From Dactylosporangium aurantiacum (lineage in GTDB: Bacteria; Actinomycetota; Actinomycetes; Mycobacteriales; Micromonosporaceae), in the NCBI RefSeq assembly GCF_000716715.1, contig NZ_JNYJ01000040.1, positions 1 through 64,000 of the forward strand: DNA of 64,000 nucleotides, read 5' to 3'. Numbering within the stretch: position 1 is the first letter of the stretch; every line of letters begins with the position of its first letter. The notes below the pieces were generated by a model, which was given only the letters and a program-made list of their open reading frames with translations, was not told the DNA's origin and searched no databases. Position numbers and translations under genes: made by a program. Shown here one piece after another: positions 1 to 9,142 of the stretch.

Positions 1-972
1 GCCGTTGCAGTCCCAGATCTGCAGCCGGTTGCCGTCCACGGCGTTGGAGCTGGGCACGTCGATGCACCGGTTGCTGCCCTGGCCGATGATCGGGCCGGCC
101 GTCCCGCCGCCACCGCCGCTGGAGTAGCCGTACACGCGCACGTAGTCGACCGTGAGCGTCTGCGGGAACTGGGTGGTGCCGTCGGGGTAGCCCGGCCAGT
201 AGCCGCCGACCGCGAGGTTCAGCAGCATGAAGAACGGGTGGTCGAAGACCCAGCGGTCGCCGCCCAGGTCGGCCGGGGTGCGGGTCTGGTACAGGTTGCC
301 GTCCACGTACCAGCGCAGGACGTTGGGCTCCCACTCGACCGCGAACGTGTGGAACGCGTCGGCGAACGGCGCGCCGATGCTGTAGCCGGCGCCGATGCCC
401 TCGGCACCGGAGTAGCCCGGGCCGTGGATCGTGCCGTGCACCTGGTTGGGCTCGCGGCCGATGTTCTCCATGATGTCGATCTCGCCGCTGTTCGGCCACG
501 GGTTGCTGCCGATGTCCGCGCCGAGCATCCAGAACGCCGGCCAGATGCCCTGCCCGCGGGGCAGCTTCATGCGGGACTCGAAGCGGCCGTACGCCTGGGT
601 GAACCGGTCCGCGGTCAGCAGCCGGGCCGACGTGTACTGGCACGTGCCGTAGTGGCACTGGTAGTTGGCCGGGTTCTCCCGGCGCGCGGTGATCACGAGC
701 TGCCCGGCGCCGTTGAGCGAGGCGTTGCTCGTGCTGGTCGTGTAGTACTGCTGCTCGTTGTTGCCCCAGCCGCCCCCGCCGACGTCGTACTTCCACTTGC
801 TGCCGTTGGGGGCGCTGCCGGCCGGTCCGTCGAACTCGTCGGACCAGGTGAGCCCGCCGATCGCGGCCTCGGCCGCGGTGTTGCCCGCGTCCCGCACCGC
901 GACCGCGGTGAGGAACGTCATCAGTGTCGCGCCCAGCATGAGCAGGGTGCGAGCCTTGACACGAAGTTGCAT
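1..972 (-). CDS. Secreted GH16 endo-beta-1,3-glucanase with C-terminal ricin-type lectin (CBM13), 3' end cut by window
   Basis: The 323 visible residues begin with a signal peptide (about residues 1-35, basic start then a Leu/Thr-rich core). A GH16 jelly-roll catalytic domain follows. The active-site motif GEIDIMENIG places the nucleophile at about E164, the helper at D166 and the acid/base at E169. A Gly-rich linker (about 280-287) leads to a CBM13 module starting NRCIDVPSSNAVDG, which runs off the window. Family knowledge: laminarin/beta-1,3-glucan endohydrolase acting outside the cell. Its lectin resembles that of the GH64 enzyme at 37.8-39.4 kb. A GAGAGCGCTCTC operator and a TTGACG promoter lie 75-115 bp upstream, so LacI-type control is likely. 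Confidence 0.93.
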   Translation of the reverse strand, partial: MQLRVKARTLLMLGATLMTFLTAVAVRDAGNTAAEAAIGGLTWSDEFDGPAGSAPNGSKWKYDVGGGGWGNNEQQYYTTSTSNASLNGAGQLVITARRENPANYQCHYGTCQYTSARLLTADRFTQAYGRFESRMKLPRGQGIWPAFWMLGADIGSNPWPNSGEIDIMENIGREPNQVHGTIHGPGYSGAEGIGAGYSIGAPFADAFHTFAVEWEPNVLRWYVDGNLYQTRTPADLGGDRWVFDHPFFMLLNLAVGGYWPGYPDGTTQFPQTLTVDYVRVYGYSSGGGGGTAGPIIGQGSNRCIDVPSSNAVDGNRLQIWDCNG

Positions 973-1045
973 GTGGCGCCCTCCCGAGGACTTGGCGGCG
1001 TCCGTACGGTTACCGTAAGCAACCTTCACAGATTGACTTCGGTCG

Positions 1046-1075
1046 AACGTACAAACTCGCGGCCCACCCCGTCAA
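1046..1075 (-). promoter_or_regulatory. Predicted sigma70-type promoter of the GH16 gene
   Basis: On the minus strand a TTGACG -35 box (1070-1075) and a TACGTT -10 box (1046-1051) are separated by 18 nt. The -35 box directly abuts the operator palindrome at 1076-1087. Confidence 0.55.
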
Positions 1076-1087
1076 GAGAGCGCTCTC
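1076..1087. promoter_or_regulatory. GAGAGCGCTCTC operator (LacI-family type)
   Basis: Perfect 12-bp palindrome with the central CG typical of LacI-family sites, immediately upstream of the GH16 promoter. The same sequence recurs at 36119-36130, within 36185-36200, and at 39554-39565, always before glucan-related genes. Confidence 0.8.
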
Positions 1088-1117
1088 AGTGGTGTCGTGC
1101 CTGCTCTCGGTATGCAT

Positions 1118-1769
1118 TCACCGGTGCAGGGCTCGCCTGACGTGGTGCCTGCGGGCCCGCACCGCGAGGTCGACCAGCGAGACGAGCACGATCAGCCCGG
1201 TGAAGCCCTTGGCCGTCTGGTCGGTGGCGGCCGCCGTGAAGACCGGCCCCGCCCCGAGCACCCAGGTGAGCCCCGCGCAGGTCAGCAGGGTGTGCACCGT
1301 GTCGACGTGGTGCAGCCTGGTGCCCCACCGCCCGTGCCACACCAGCGCGGCCTGCACCCCGATGCCGGTGACCAGCAGCGCCAGCAGGACCGGCCCGCGC
1401 AGCTGCAGGAAGCCTTCGTCGTACGCGAACGACGCCCGCACCTGCGGCGCGGCCCGCTCCCCGACGATCCCGCCGAGCACCCTGGCCGGGTCGAGCAGCA
1501 CCAGCGTGCCCACGACGAAGCACACCACCCCCGCCGCCCGGCCGGCGCGGCTGATCCGGTCGGTGGGGACCGGCCGCGGCCGCCACCCGTCCCGCGGCCG
1601 GCGCCGCCGCGCCCACGCCGCGCCGGCGAAGCCGGCCAGCAGCAGCCCCAGCCAGGCGAGGGCGACCGGGACCGCCTGTCCGGTGACCCGCTCCAGGTCC
1701 CGCTGCGCGGCGGGGCAGGAGCTCGACCACCTCGGCCACGTACCCGTCGATCAGCTCGTCAGCGCTCAT
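1118..1769 (-). pseudogene. PadR-partner multi-spanning membrane protein, split by a +1 frameshift
   Basis: The start at 1769 (MSADELIDGYVAEVVELLP) overlaps the PadR stop by 11 nt. After about 19 codons the sensible reading moves to another frame at a CCCC run near 1716-1719. Removing one C gives AQRDLERVTGQAVPV followed by a transmembrane helix, then three or four more helices (for example RGPVLLALLVTGIGV) to the stop at 1118. The N-terminus resembles the short HAAS/DUF1700-type domains found beside PadR regulators. The other frame stays open but reads as low-complexity Gly/Arg/Pro sequence. It is either a real frameshift or a base-call error. Membrane function is unknown. Confidence 0.6.
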
Positions 1770-2106
1770 CGCACCGCTCCCCTTCCAGCAGGAGGTCCAG
1801 CGCCGTGTTGAGCCCCCGCCAGGTCGCGGTGAGCCCCTCGAACAGCTCCGCACCGTCGGCGCTGAGCTCGTAGTAGCGCCGGGGCGGGCCTTCGGCGGCG
1901 CGCCACTGGCTGCGCAGCACGCCCTGCGCCTCCAGCCGGCGCAGCAGCGGATACAGGGTGCCCTCCTCGATCGGCAGCCCCTGGTCGAGCAGCAGCTGGC
2001 GCAGCTCGTAGCCATACCGCAGCGTCCGCAGCTGCGACAGCACCGCGAGCACGAGCACCCCACGCCGCAGCTCCTGCTCGAGCTTCTCGGCCGCCCCGCT
2101 TACCAT
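1759..2106 (-). CDS. PadR-family transcriptional regulator
   Basis: 115 aa, the usual size of a short PadR (subfamily s1) protein. A winged helix (LVLAVLSQLRTLRYGYELRQ, then EEGTLYPLLRRLEAQGVL with the typical wing residues PRRYYELS) is followed by a short dimerisation helix. The start at 2106 was chosen because the domain begins about 15 residues later. It overlaps the downstream membrane-protein gene by 11 nt, the classic PadR plus HAAS-type membrane partner arrangement. A 17-bp-period direct repeat covers its start region and could be its own binding site. Confidence 0.88.
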   Translation of the reverse strand: MVSGAAEKLEQELRRGVLVLAVLSQLRTLRYGYELRQLLLDQGLPIEEGTLYPLLRRLEAQGVLRSQWRAAEGPPRRYYELSADGAELFEGLTATWRGLNTALDLLLEGERCDER

Positions 2107-2134
2107 GTGGCGCACAGAACCATGTGCCGCACAG
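2102..2134. repeat. Two direct 16-bp repeats over the PadR start (possible autoregulatory site)
   Basis: ACCATGTGGCGCACAG (2102-2117) and ACCATGTGCCGCACAG (2119-2134) differ at one base and have a period of 17. Known PadR sites carry ATGT/ACAT half-sites, and ATGT is present in both copies. Binding is inference. Confidence 0.5.
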
Positions 2135-2146
2135 CTCACGGGACGG

Positions 2147-3205
2147 CTACCGGCTGGACGCCAGCAGGGACGGGCGCAGCTCCGACAGGTCCACGATCGG
2201 CGCCAGATACGCCGTGATGTCCTGGATCGCGCGGTCGATGCGCTCGGCGGACCGCCAGCTGGTCGACACCCTGCTGCTGCCGGCGACGGTGGGCAGCCCG
2301 CAGATGTCGAAGCCGGCGCACCGCACGCGCCTGCGCGCGGCCGCCTCGATGAACGCCTTGACCGTGGCCCACACCTCGTCCGGCGGGTAGCTCCCGTCGC
2401 CGTAGTCGGTGAAGCTGGACGACTCGACGTCCCGGTCGACGGTGAGGTAGAGGTCGTACCCCGTCCACGTCTTCCTGCCCTCGTCGCCCAGCAGCTCGAT
2501 GACCTTGTCGAGCTGGGCGGCCATGTCGCCCGCACCGAGCTTGACCTTGGTGCTGGGCCGCCCGGCCAGGAAGGCGAAGCTGTCCTGCCATGTGTCGGCC
2601 CCGGTGAGCTGCTTGTTGCCGATGCCCACGTACACGTCCGCCACCGGCGCGGGATACACCTCGCCGACCTGGCGCAGGACGTACATCCCCCAGTTGTCGC
2701 AACGCAGAGGATCGGTGACGACCGTGTTCGACCTGATGTCGTTGTGGGCGTCGAAGTTCACGACGATCTTCGCCCGGCCCGCCGGGGTCGCCGAGAACGC
2801 CCACGCCGCCAGCGGCACAGACAGGTGGTGACACTCGTTGGAGTCGATGATGGCGAAGAAGGGATTCGTCTGCGGCACCGTCGCCAGCCATGCGCCGAGC
2901 GCACCGCAGAACGGCACGGCGCGGGTCGCCCCGTTGTGCTGGTTGTCGGCGTTGCGGGAACCGACGGGCTTGTCGAACAGCCGCTCGCCGTGCAGCCACG
3001 CCCTGCGGATGTCGGGCGGGAGGTTGGCGGCGTCGTTGCTCGCCGCGTCGATGTACATCACCGGATGCGGGTTCTGCCCGCCCGGCAGGACGGCACCGAT
3101 CTTCTCGATCATCGGTTTGACATGCTTGTCCGACCATTGGCCTTGCTCAGGGGTGTAGTCGAGGCCCCACCGGCCGGCGTTGAAGAAGATTGGATCGATC
3201 CGCAT
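2147..3205 (-). CDS. Ureohydrolase (arginase)-like hypothetical protein
   Basis: 352 aa, no signal peptide or membrane segment. It contains the ureohydrolase metal signatures: FDAHND at 151-156 (pattern DAHxD) and TVDRDVES at 255-262 (pattern [ST]xDxD). The FDICGLP segment at 299-305 is placed like the late arginase-fold strand. ECHH at 124-127 could supply an earlier metal ligand. Overall sequence does not match any arginase or agmatinase I can name, so substrate is unknown. The start has a strong AGGAGG site. It follows the protease gene by 9 nt, so the two are co-transcribed. UPF0489-like proteins are an alternative family. Confidence 0.6.
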   Translation of the reverse strand: MRIDPIFFNAGRWGLDYTPEQGQWSDKHVKPMIEKIGAVLPGGQNPHPVMYIDAASNDAANLPPDIRRAWLHGERLFDKPVGSRNADNQHNGATRAVPFCGALGAWLATVPQTNPFFAIIDSNECHHLSVPLAAWAFSATPAGRAKIVVNFDAHNDIRSNTVVTDPLRCDNWGMYVLRQVGEVYPAPVADVYVGIGNKQLTGADTWQDSFAFLAGRPSTKVKLGAGDMAAQLDKVIELLGDEGRKTWTGYDLYLTVDRDVESSSFTDYGDGSYPPDEVWATVKAFIEAAARRRVRCAGFDICGLPTVAGSSRVSTSWRSAERIDRAIQDITAYLAPIVDLSELRPSLLASSR

Positions 3206-3214
3206 GGACGCCTC

Positions 3215-3982
3215 CTATCGGGCCAGGCCCGCGGGCGCGAGCCGGGCCCCGTCGGTGGCCGGCATCCAGGCCATGATCTGCGCGTAGACCTCGGTGTTGA
3301 TCCGCACCGCGAAGTTCGCTTCGTCGCCGAAGCCGGCGACATGGATGCCGACGACGCTGAAGGTGGGCTTCGGCGGTGGGCTCGCCATGCGGATGGCCGC
3401 GCCGCTCTGCCCGGGAAACGTGCTGATCCGGTAGAAGAGCAGGTGCGGGTCGGTCACGGCGGGCAGCTTGCCGGATCCGTTCCACATGGTGCCGGGGGTC
3501 TTGTCCCCGGGATACCCGGCGATGTTCACCTCCGCCCCGCGCAGCTGCTGATCGGGGGCGGCCACGATCTCGGGGTACAGGCCCCTGGCCGGGTCGAGGG
3601 GCTTCGACAGGGTGATCAGTCCGAAGTCGTAGATGTACCGGGTGGCGTCGAGCACCTGGCCGGGCGGGTACGGCGAGCCGGCGAGCCGGTACTCCTCGGG
3701 CACCTGCCACTCGCGGGCGGGCACGGGCGGACCGAACGGCGCGGTGCCGCCGTTGAGCGCGAGGGTCACCTCGACCGAGCGGGCCCTCCCGCCGTATTCG
3801 TCGCAGTGCAGGGCGTGCGCGCAGGTCAGGACCCGGTCGGGCGCGACCAGCGTGCCGGTGCCCAGCAGCACCGCGCCGCTGGGGAAGGTGCTGCTGACGT
3901 AGGCGACCCAGCAGGCGGGGGCGACATCGGTCGGGTCGTACTGGACCCGGTTGTCGTCGGGAAACACGGTCTGGACGGACAT
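3215..3982 (-). CDS. Trypsin/V8-like serine protease without signal peptide
   Basis: 255 aa. A chymotrypsin-fold triad is visible: H56 in TCAHAL, D119 in YIYDFGLITL and S193 in the motif FPGQSGAAI, with a GIHV strand after it. The pattern resembles glutamyl endopeptidase/V8-type peptidases. The start at 3982 follows an AAGGAG site. The N-terminus (MSVQTVFPDD) is polar, so the protein is predicted cytoplasmic or released unconventionally, which is unusual for this fold. It lies between an unknown beta-rich protein gene and a ureohydrolase-like gene on the same strand. A strong hairpin separates it from the gene upstream. Confidence 0.82.
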   Translation of the reverse strand: MSVQTVFPDDNRVQYDPTDVAPACWVAYVSSTFPSGAVLLGTGTLVAPDRVLTCAHALHCDEYGGRARSVEVTLALNGGTAPFGPPVPAREWQVPEEYRLAGSPYPPGQVLDATRYIYDFGLITLSKPLDPARGLYPEIVAAPDQQLRGAEVNIAGYPGDKTPGTMWNGSGKLPAVTDPHLLFYRISTFPGQSGAAIRMASPPPKPTFSVVGIHVAGFGDEANFAVRINTEVYAQIMAWMPATDGARLAPAGLAR

Positions 3983-4030
3983 CGGCGCTGACTCCTTCGG
4001 GCGGGCGGCTTGGGCGTTCGGGCGGGCGGA

Positions 4031-4067
4031 ACGTGCCGTGCCGCCACACACGTGCGGCACGGCACGT
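4031..4067. terminator. Perfect 14-bp stem-loop between the 4.09-kb gene and the protease gene
   Basis: ACGTGCCGTGCCGC (4031-4044) pairs perfectly with 4054-4067 around a 9-nt loop. No U-tract follows on either strand, so it may be a GC-rich partial terminator or an mRNA stabiliser that sets the ratio of the upstream to downstream products. Confidence 0.55.
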
Positions 4068-4089
4068 CCTCACCTCGGGTCCGGCGGGG

Positions 4090-4833
4090 TCAGGAGGCGA
4101 ACGCCTTCTCCCGCTCCGCGTTCAAGGCGACCAGCGCCGGGTCCTGGATGATCAGCAGGCTGTTGAGCATCTCCCGGGAGGCGATCAGCTGCCCCCACGG
4201 CTTGCCGGCGTAGGACCAACCGCCGTCGATGTTGTAGCTCACCTCCCTGACCCCGTCGGGCGCCTTGGTGAAGTCCACGAAGATGCCCTGCGTGACGGCC
4301 TGCTGGATCACCGTTCCGTTGCTGTACGGGCGGGTCGCGAAGAAGAACGCGGCCTTGAGGATCGGCTGGAACAGGTCGGTGCTGTTGCCGTAGAGGGTGA
4401 ACGCTCCGGACGGCTGGTAGTTGCCGTTCGTGTCCAGGGTGCAGATGCCGGCGGTGAAACGCTGCTGGACCCCGTTGTCGATCTCGAGGCAGCCGGCCTG
4501 GCCGCCCTGGTGGACCTCGCCGGTGCCGGCGGGACTGTCCACTGTGAGCACCGAGCCGAGGTCGGCGGGGTAGTTGTTGGTGGCGGTGATGACCGTGCCC
4601 TGACCGTAGGTGCTCTGCTTCGAGGTGTACATCGAGTACTGCTCGCGCCAGGACACCACCGTCTGCTTGCCGATGGTGTCCGTCTTGAGCCAGATGGTCG
4701 GCTCGCCACCGGGTGCGGAGGTCGCGACGGCCCGTAGCCCGTAGAGGGCGTAGTTGCCCGCGGTCAACGCTTCGACGGTGTCCTGGTCCATGTCGATGGT
4801 CAGTTTGTAGGTGTCCACATCGTTCCCCGTCAT
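4090..4833 (-). CDS. Unknown beta-rich protein (first gene of protease/ureohydrolase set)
   Basis: 247 aa from ATG 4833 (another ATG in frame at 4845). No signal peptide, membrane helix or recognised catalytic motif. It is rich in Thr, Tyr, Gly and Asn, with alternating polar/hydrophobic segments (YKLTIDMDQDTVEAL, TIWLKTDTIGKQTVVSW) that suggest a beta-sandwich fold such as a lectin or pore-type module. Two cysteines (in AGCLEID and AGICTLD) could form a disulfide. The composition differs from neighbouring Ala/Arg-rich proteins. I do not recognise the family. It precedes the signal-less protease with only a hairpin between them. Confidence 0.65.
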   Translation of the reverse strand: MTGNDVDTYKLTIDMDQDTVEALTAGNYALYGLRAVATSAPGGEPTIWLKTDTIGKQTVVSWREQYSMYTSKQSTYGQGTVITATNNYPADLGSVLTVDSPAGTGEVHQGGQAGCLEIDNGVQQRFTAGICTLDTNGNYQPSGAFTLYGNSTDLFQPILKAAFFFATRPYSNGTVIQQAVTQGIFVDFTKAPDGVREVSYNIDGGWSYAGKPWGQLIASREMLNSLLIIQDPALVALNAEREKAFAS

Positions 4834-5084
4834 CGATCCGGGCACGGCTCTGCCACGGATGAGGTTTCATGGATGCGTGCGGCATGCCTGCCGGCGAGAT
4901 GCGCCTGGGTCGCGACCAGTGCTGTCGTTGCGCGTCTGATTCTTCCCCAGTCCGCGTTTGGCCCGTCGCAGGATTGGTGAAACTGCTCCCCACCTGGGCA
5001 AACGCGTCCAGGCCGGGTCCCCGCGGTGACGACACGGCCGCAAAATCCGTTGACGGCGGAAAGCGGCGGCCCGACGGTTCGGTG

Positions 5085-5618
5085 ATGATGATTCGACGTG
5101 AACGCCCCGGCGATGTCGACGCGATCCGCGCGGTGACGGCGGCCGCGTTCCGCGGCGTCGCGCACAGCGCACCGCCGGTGGAGCCGGGTGGCGATCCAGG
5201 CGAGGCGACGCTCGTGTCGTGGCTGCGCGAGGATGCCGGCTGGATCCCGCAACTGTCGTTGGTCGCGATCGAGGACGACCGGGTCGTCGGCCACGTCCTC
5301 GCGACGCGGGCGCATGTCGAGGCCCGGCCGGCCCTGGGTCTGGGGCCGCTGAGTGTCCTGCCGCGCCGCCAGCGGGCCGGCGTGGGCACCGCCCTCATGC
5401 ACGCGGCGCTCGGCGCGGCCGACGCGCTCGGCGAGCCTTTGGTCGGGCTGCTCGGCGACCCCGCGTACTACCGCCGGTTCGGGTTCGTCGCGGCACAGCC
5501 GGTCGGGATCGCCGCGCCGGACCCCGCCTGGGGTGACAACTTCATGGTCCGGACCCTCAGCCGGTACGACGGCCAGACCGGCCGTTTCCGGTACGCCGGA
5601 CCGTTCGACCGGCTCTGA
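5085..5618 (+). CDS. GNAT-family N-acetyltransferase
   Basis: 177 aa, a single GNAT domain. The acetyl-CoA-binding motif A is LGPLSVLPRRQRAGVGTALM (V-x-x-x-x-R-x-x-G-x-G pattern), followed by LGDPAYYRRFGF, the motif typical of YhbS-like acetyltransferases. Tandem ATG codons at 5085 and 5088 are possible starts; a weak purine stretch precedes them. It stands alone between opposite-strand genes. The substrate cannot be read from sequence. Confidence 0.88.
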   Translation: MMIRRERPGDVDAIRAVTAAAFRGVAHSAPPVEPGGDPGEATLVSWLREDAGWIPQLSLVAIEDDRVVGHVLATRAHVEARPALGLGPLSVLPRRQRAGVGTALMHAALGAADALGEPLVGLLGDPAYYRRFGFVAAQPVGIAAPDPAWGDNFMVRTLSRYDGQTGRFRYAGPFDRL

Positions 5619-5694
5619 GCCCTTCGCCGCACGGGGGCGCTTCGGGTCCGCCGCGCCCCCGGTCACCGCCGTCGCCGCCGGTGATCAGGCCCGG

Positions 5695-7347
5695 TCAGAT
5701 GCGGAACCGGCCGACCGCCCGCTGCAGGTCCGACGCGAGACCGTTCAGCTCCGCGACCGTGGCGTCGACCTCGCTCAGGGTCGCCGTCGTGGTGTCCGCG
5801 GCGTCGGCGACCCCGGCGATGTTGCCCGCGATGTTCGCCGCCCCGTGCGCCGCGTCGCTGACGCTGCGGCTCATCTCGCTCGTGGTGGCGGTCTGCTCCT
5901 CCACGGCCGAGGCGATGGTGAGCTGGTAGTCGTTGATCCGCGCGATGATGCGGCTGATCTCGCCGATGGCGCCGACGGCGTTGGCGGTGTCGGACTGGAT
6001 GGCCTCGACGCGGCGGGAGATGTCCTCGGTCGCCCGGGCGGTCTCCTGCGCGAGGTCCTTGACCTCGGACGCGACGACGGCGAAGCCCTTGCCCGCCGCG
6101 CCGGCCCGGGCGGCCTCGATGGTGGCGTTGAGGGCCAGGAGGTTGGTCTGCTCGGCGATGGAGGTGATCACCTTGACCACGTTGCCGATCTCGGCCGAGG
6201 AGTCGCCGAGCTTCGACACGGTACGGTTCGTCGACTCCGCCACGCCGACGGCCTCGGAGGCGACCTGGGCGGCGTTGTTGGCGTTCTGCGCGATCTCGCG
6301 GATCGACGCGCCCATCTCCTCGGAGCCGGCGGCGACCGTCTGGACGTTGTGCGAGACGGTGCCGGCGTCGCCCGCCACCACGTTCGCCCGGGACGCGGCG
6401 GCCTTGGCGCTGTCCGCGATGCGGGTCGTGACGCTGGTGAGGCGGCCGGTGCTCGCGCCGAGGGTGCCGGCCGCGGCGGCCAGGGTCTGCACGGTGCGCC
6501 CGACGCTCTCGTTGGCCCGGTTCATCGCGGCGGCCATCGCGCCGAGCTCGTCGCGGGCGTACACGTCGGCGCGCAGGGTCAGGTCGCCGTCGGCGACGCC
6601 GCGCAGGGTGTCGGAGACGGAGCGCAGCTGCTGGTGCATCCGGCGGGCGATGGCGAGGGCCAGCAGCAGCGCCAGGCCCAGCCCGACGAGCAGCGAGCCG
6701 ATCGTCCAGTCGCGCGCGGTGGCGTAGTCGCCGGCGGCCTCGGCCGCCATCGCGTCGGACTCGACGATCTCCTGCTGCTGCAGCTTCGCGAGGGAGGTGT
6801 TCATCTGCGCCTCGAGGTTCTGCCACAGGGTGTTGCGGGCGACCGGGTCGGTGGGCACGGTCACCCCCGCCGGTGCCGTCTTCTGGAAGACCACGACGTC
6901 GCGGAGGTTGCTGTAGTCGGTCCAGGCCTTGGCGAAGTCGTTGAGCGCCGACTCGCGGGTGGTGGAGCCGGCCAGCCGGGTCCGGTACCTCGCCACCGCC
7001 TCGTCGATCATCGCGTCGCCGTCGGTGATCGCCTTGTCCGCCCGCGGGGCCAGCGACGGGTCGTACGCCGCCCAGGAGAACAGCGACTGGCCCCGGTAGT
7101 TCTCGCTGACCCCCTGCCGGATCACCACGAGCTGCTCGACGCTTTCCAGGTGCCGGGACTTGAGCTGGCCGAGCCGGTCGTTGAGCTGCGCCATGCTCGT
7201 GATCGACAGGATGCCGACGCCGATCGCCACGAGGGCCATGAGAGCGACGCCGATCAGGTTCTTCGTGCCGACGGACCGGTCGGCCACCCAGCCGACCAGA
7301 GCGGCGCGCCGGACCGTCACCTCGACGGTGTTCGTGCCAGTGCTCAT
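5695..7347 (-). CDS. Methyl-accepting chemotaxis protein
   Basis: 550 aa. The first transmembrane helix is at about 30-50. A periplasmic four-helix-bundle-like sensor of about 140 residues follows, then a second helix ([16 protein letters not shown]), a HAMP domain and the long cytoplasmic coiled-coil signalling domain. The hairpin tip is the highly conserved segment around [18 protein letters not shown], which contacts CheA/CheW. The start at 7347 has a GAGG site 7 nt upstream. No che genes are nearby, so it signals to a chemotaxis-like array encoded elsewhere. The ligand is unknown. Confidence 0.95.
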   Translation of the reverse strand: MSTGTNTVEVTVRRAALVGWVADRSVGTKNLIGVALMALVAIGVGILSITSMAQLNDRLGQLKSRHLESVEQLVVIRQGVSENYRGQSLFSWAAYDPSLAPRADKAITDGDAMIDEAVARYRTRLAGSTTRESALNDFAKAWTDYSNLRDVVVFQKTAPAGVTVPTDPVARNTLWQNLEAQMNTSLAKLQQQEIVESDAMAAEAAGDYATARDWTIGSLLVGLGLALLLALAIARRMHQQLRSVSDTLRGVADGDLTLRADVYARDELGAMAAAMNRANESVGRTVQTLAAAAGTLGASTGRLTSVTTRIADSAKAAASRANVVAGDAGTVSHNVQTVAAGSEEMGASIREIAQNANNAAQVASEAVGVAESTNRTVSKLGDSSAEIGNVVKVITSIAEQTNLLALNATIEAARAGAAGKGFAVVASEVKDLAQETARATEDISRRVEAIQSDTANAVGAIGEISRIIARINDYQLTIASAVEEQTATTSEMSRSVSDAAHGAANIAGNIAGVADAADTTTATLSEVDATVAELNGLASDLQRAVGRFRI

Positions 7348-7480
7348 GTGCCATCCTCGCCACGGACGCCGGAAGAAACGGGACCGTCCGCAGCATCGGC
7401 CGGGCGGCGGCACCGTTGAGGAAATCCCGTTCATGCGGTCAATCGCCCCCGTGCCCCGTTCGCCCGGGTAGAGCGGCGTG

Positions 7481-9142
7481 ATGTCCGACGACGTGCGGCT
7501 GCTCATCCGGTACGAACCGGTCATCCGCTACACGGCCGGTGAGCTGTTCCTGCCGACGACCGTGGACGGGTTCCTCCGCCAGGCGTCGCTGTGGCGCGGC
7601 GCGGGGTGCCTGGTGCCCGCCGGCGAGCTGGACACCGGCACGCTCGCCGAGCACGGGCGGCGGCTGCGCGGCGAGCCGCTGCACCTGCGGTTCGTGGACC
7701 GTCCGCTGCGTGGGCGGGCGTACCGCGACTGGCGCCGCGACATCGGCGCGACCACGATCCGCCCCGGTGACCGGCTCGCCGCGGTGGGGCTCGCCTCCCG
7801 GCTCGTCGACGCGGCGCTGCGCGTGTCGCTGCTGGTGCGCGGGTCGGTGCCCGGCGGGACGCGGGCCGCGGCGCAGGTCCGCTACGCCGCGCGGCCCTCG
7901 CCGGACGTGCGCCCCTACTACGGCCGGGTGTCCCGCGACGGCGGCTACCTCGTGCTGCAGTACTGGTTCTTCTACGCCATGAACGACTGGCGCTCCACGT
8001 TCGGCGGCGTCAACGACCACGAGGCCGACTGGGAGCAGGTGACGGTGTTCGTGGCACGGCCCGGCGGGCCACCCGCCTGGGTGGTCTTCTCCAGCCACGA
8101 CAAGCTCGGCCCCGAGCTGCGCCGCCGCTGGGACGACCCGGAACTGGAACGCGTCGGCGAGCACCCCGTCGTCTACGCCGGCGCCGGGTCGCACGCGGGG
8201 GCGTACCGGCGCGGCGACTACGTCACCACGGTCAGCTGGCCGTGGCTGGAGGCCGCCGGTGCCTGGTGGCGTGCGGCGCGGCGGCTCGTCGCCCCGGACG
8301 CGGCGGCCGGCGGGGACGGGTTCGGCCTGCCGTTCCTGGACTACCACCGCGGCGACGGCCCCGGCATCGGCCCCGGCGAGCGGCACGCGTGGACCCCGGT
8401 CCTGATCGGCGACGACACCCCCTGGGTCCGCGACTACCGGGGGTTGTGGGGCCTGGACACCGAGGACCGCTTCGGCGGCGAACGCGCCCCTGCCGGCCCC
8501 CGCTACGAGCGGGACGGCACCGTGCGGGCGTCATGGGGGTACCCGGTCACGTGGGCGGGCCTGGACGCCGAGGGCCCCGACCCGGACGCCGCCGCCGGCG
8601 CCCGGCTGCGCGAGGTCACCGCGCTCATCGACCAGCACCGCGAGCGGGCCCGCCGGCTGCGGGCCGCGGCGAAGGCGGCGGGCCGCCCCGCCCCGCCGCG
8701 CCCCGACCCTGACCTGGTGCGGCTGCAGGCGGAGCGGGTGGCGTTGCAGGACGGCGACCCGCCCCCGGCCCCGGCCACACCGGCCCGCCGGCTCGCGCCG
8801 CCACCGGGGCCGGCGCGGCGCCGGTTCCTGATGCTGTGGTCGGCGGTCTCGGCGTCGGTCGTGCTCGGCGGCGCGGCGCTGATCGTGCTCAACCCGCCGC
8901 TCGGCGTGTTCTGGTCGGCCGTCGCGCTGCTGGGGGTGCTGGTCGCGGTCGAGGCCGTCGCCCGGGGACGGCTGCTGCGGCTGCTGCGGTGGTGTGTCAT
9001 GGCGGCGGTGGTGCTGCTCACCGCCTGGACCCTCGTGGAGGCCGCCGCCCGGCACTGGCGCGTCACCGTGGCGGCGCTGCTCGCCGTGGGCGCGGTGGCG
9101 CTGTGGGTCGCCAACCTCCGCGCCTGGCTCGCCCGCCGCTGA
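7481..9142 (+). CDS. Vps62-related protein with C-terminal membrane helices
   Basis: 553 aa. The central region carries motifs of the Vps62/DUF946 family: [11 protein letters not shown], then [13 protein letters not shown], and later [11 protein letters not shown]. The last 110 residues contain two or three hydrophobic helices after a Pro-rich stretch. The N-terminal 130 residues are variable. ATG 7481 or the adjacent GTG 7478 can serve as start. Bacterial Vps62 proteins are uncharacterised; the fungal name comes from vacuolar sorting genetics. It is divergent from the chemoreceptor gene with a 130-bp gap. Confidence 0.72.
   Translation: MSDDVRLLIRYEPVIRYTAGELFLPTTVDGFLRQASLWRGAGCLVPAGELDTGTLAEHGRRLRGEPLHLRFVDRPLRGRAYRDWRRDIGATTIRPGDRLAAVGLASRLVDAALRVSLLVRGSVPGGTRAAAQVRYAARPSPDVRPYYGRVSRDGGYLVLQYWFFYAMNDWRSTFGGVNDHEADWEQVTVFVARPGGPPAWVVFSSHDKLGPELRRRWDDPELERVGEHPVVYAGAGSHAGAYRRGDYVTTVSWPWLEAAGAWWRAARRLVAPDAAAGGDGFGLPFLDYHRGDGPGIGPGERHAWTPVLIGDDTPWVRDYRGLWGLDTEDRFGGERAPAGPRYERDGTVRASWGYPVTWAGLDAEGPDPDAAAGARLREVTALIDQHRERARRLRAAAKAAGRPAPPRPDPDLVRLQAERVALQDGDPPPAPATPARRLAPPPGPARRRFLMLWSAVSASVVLGGAALIVLNPPLGVFWSAVALLGVLVAVEAVARGRLLRLLRWCVMAAVVLLTAWTLVEAAARHWRVTVAALLAVGAVALWVANLRAWLARR

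Noticed and set aside
2105..3991. Long plus-strand open frame
   Set aside because: Antisense to the ureohydrolase-like and protease genes, both of which have clear motifs, ribosome sites and sensible composition.
4869..5084. Upstream extension of the GNAT gene from ATG 4869
   Set aside because: The extra 72 residues (CCRCASD etc.) are not GNAT-like and composition shifts to random; the domain starts at the tandem ATG.
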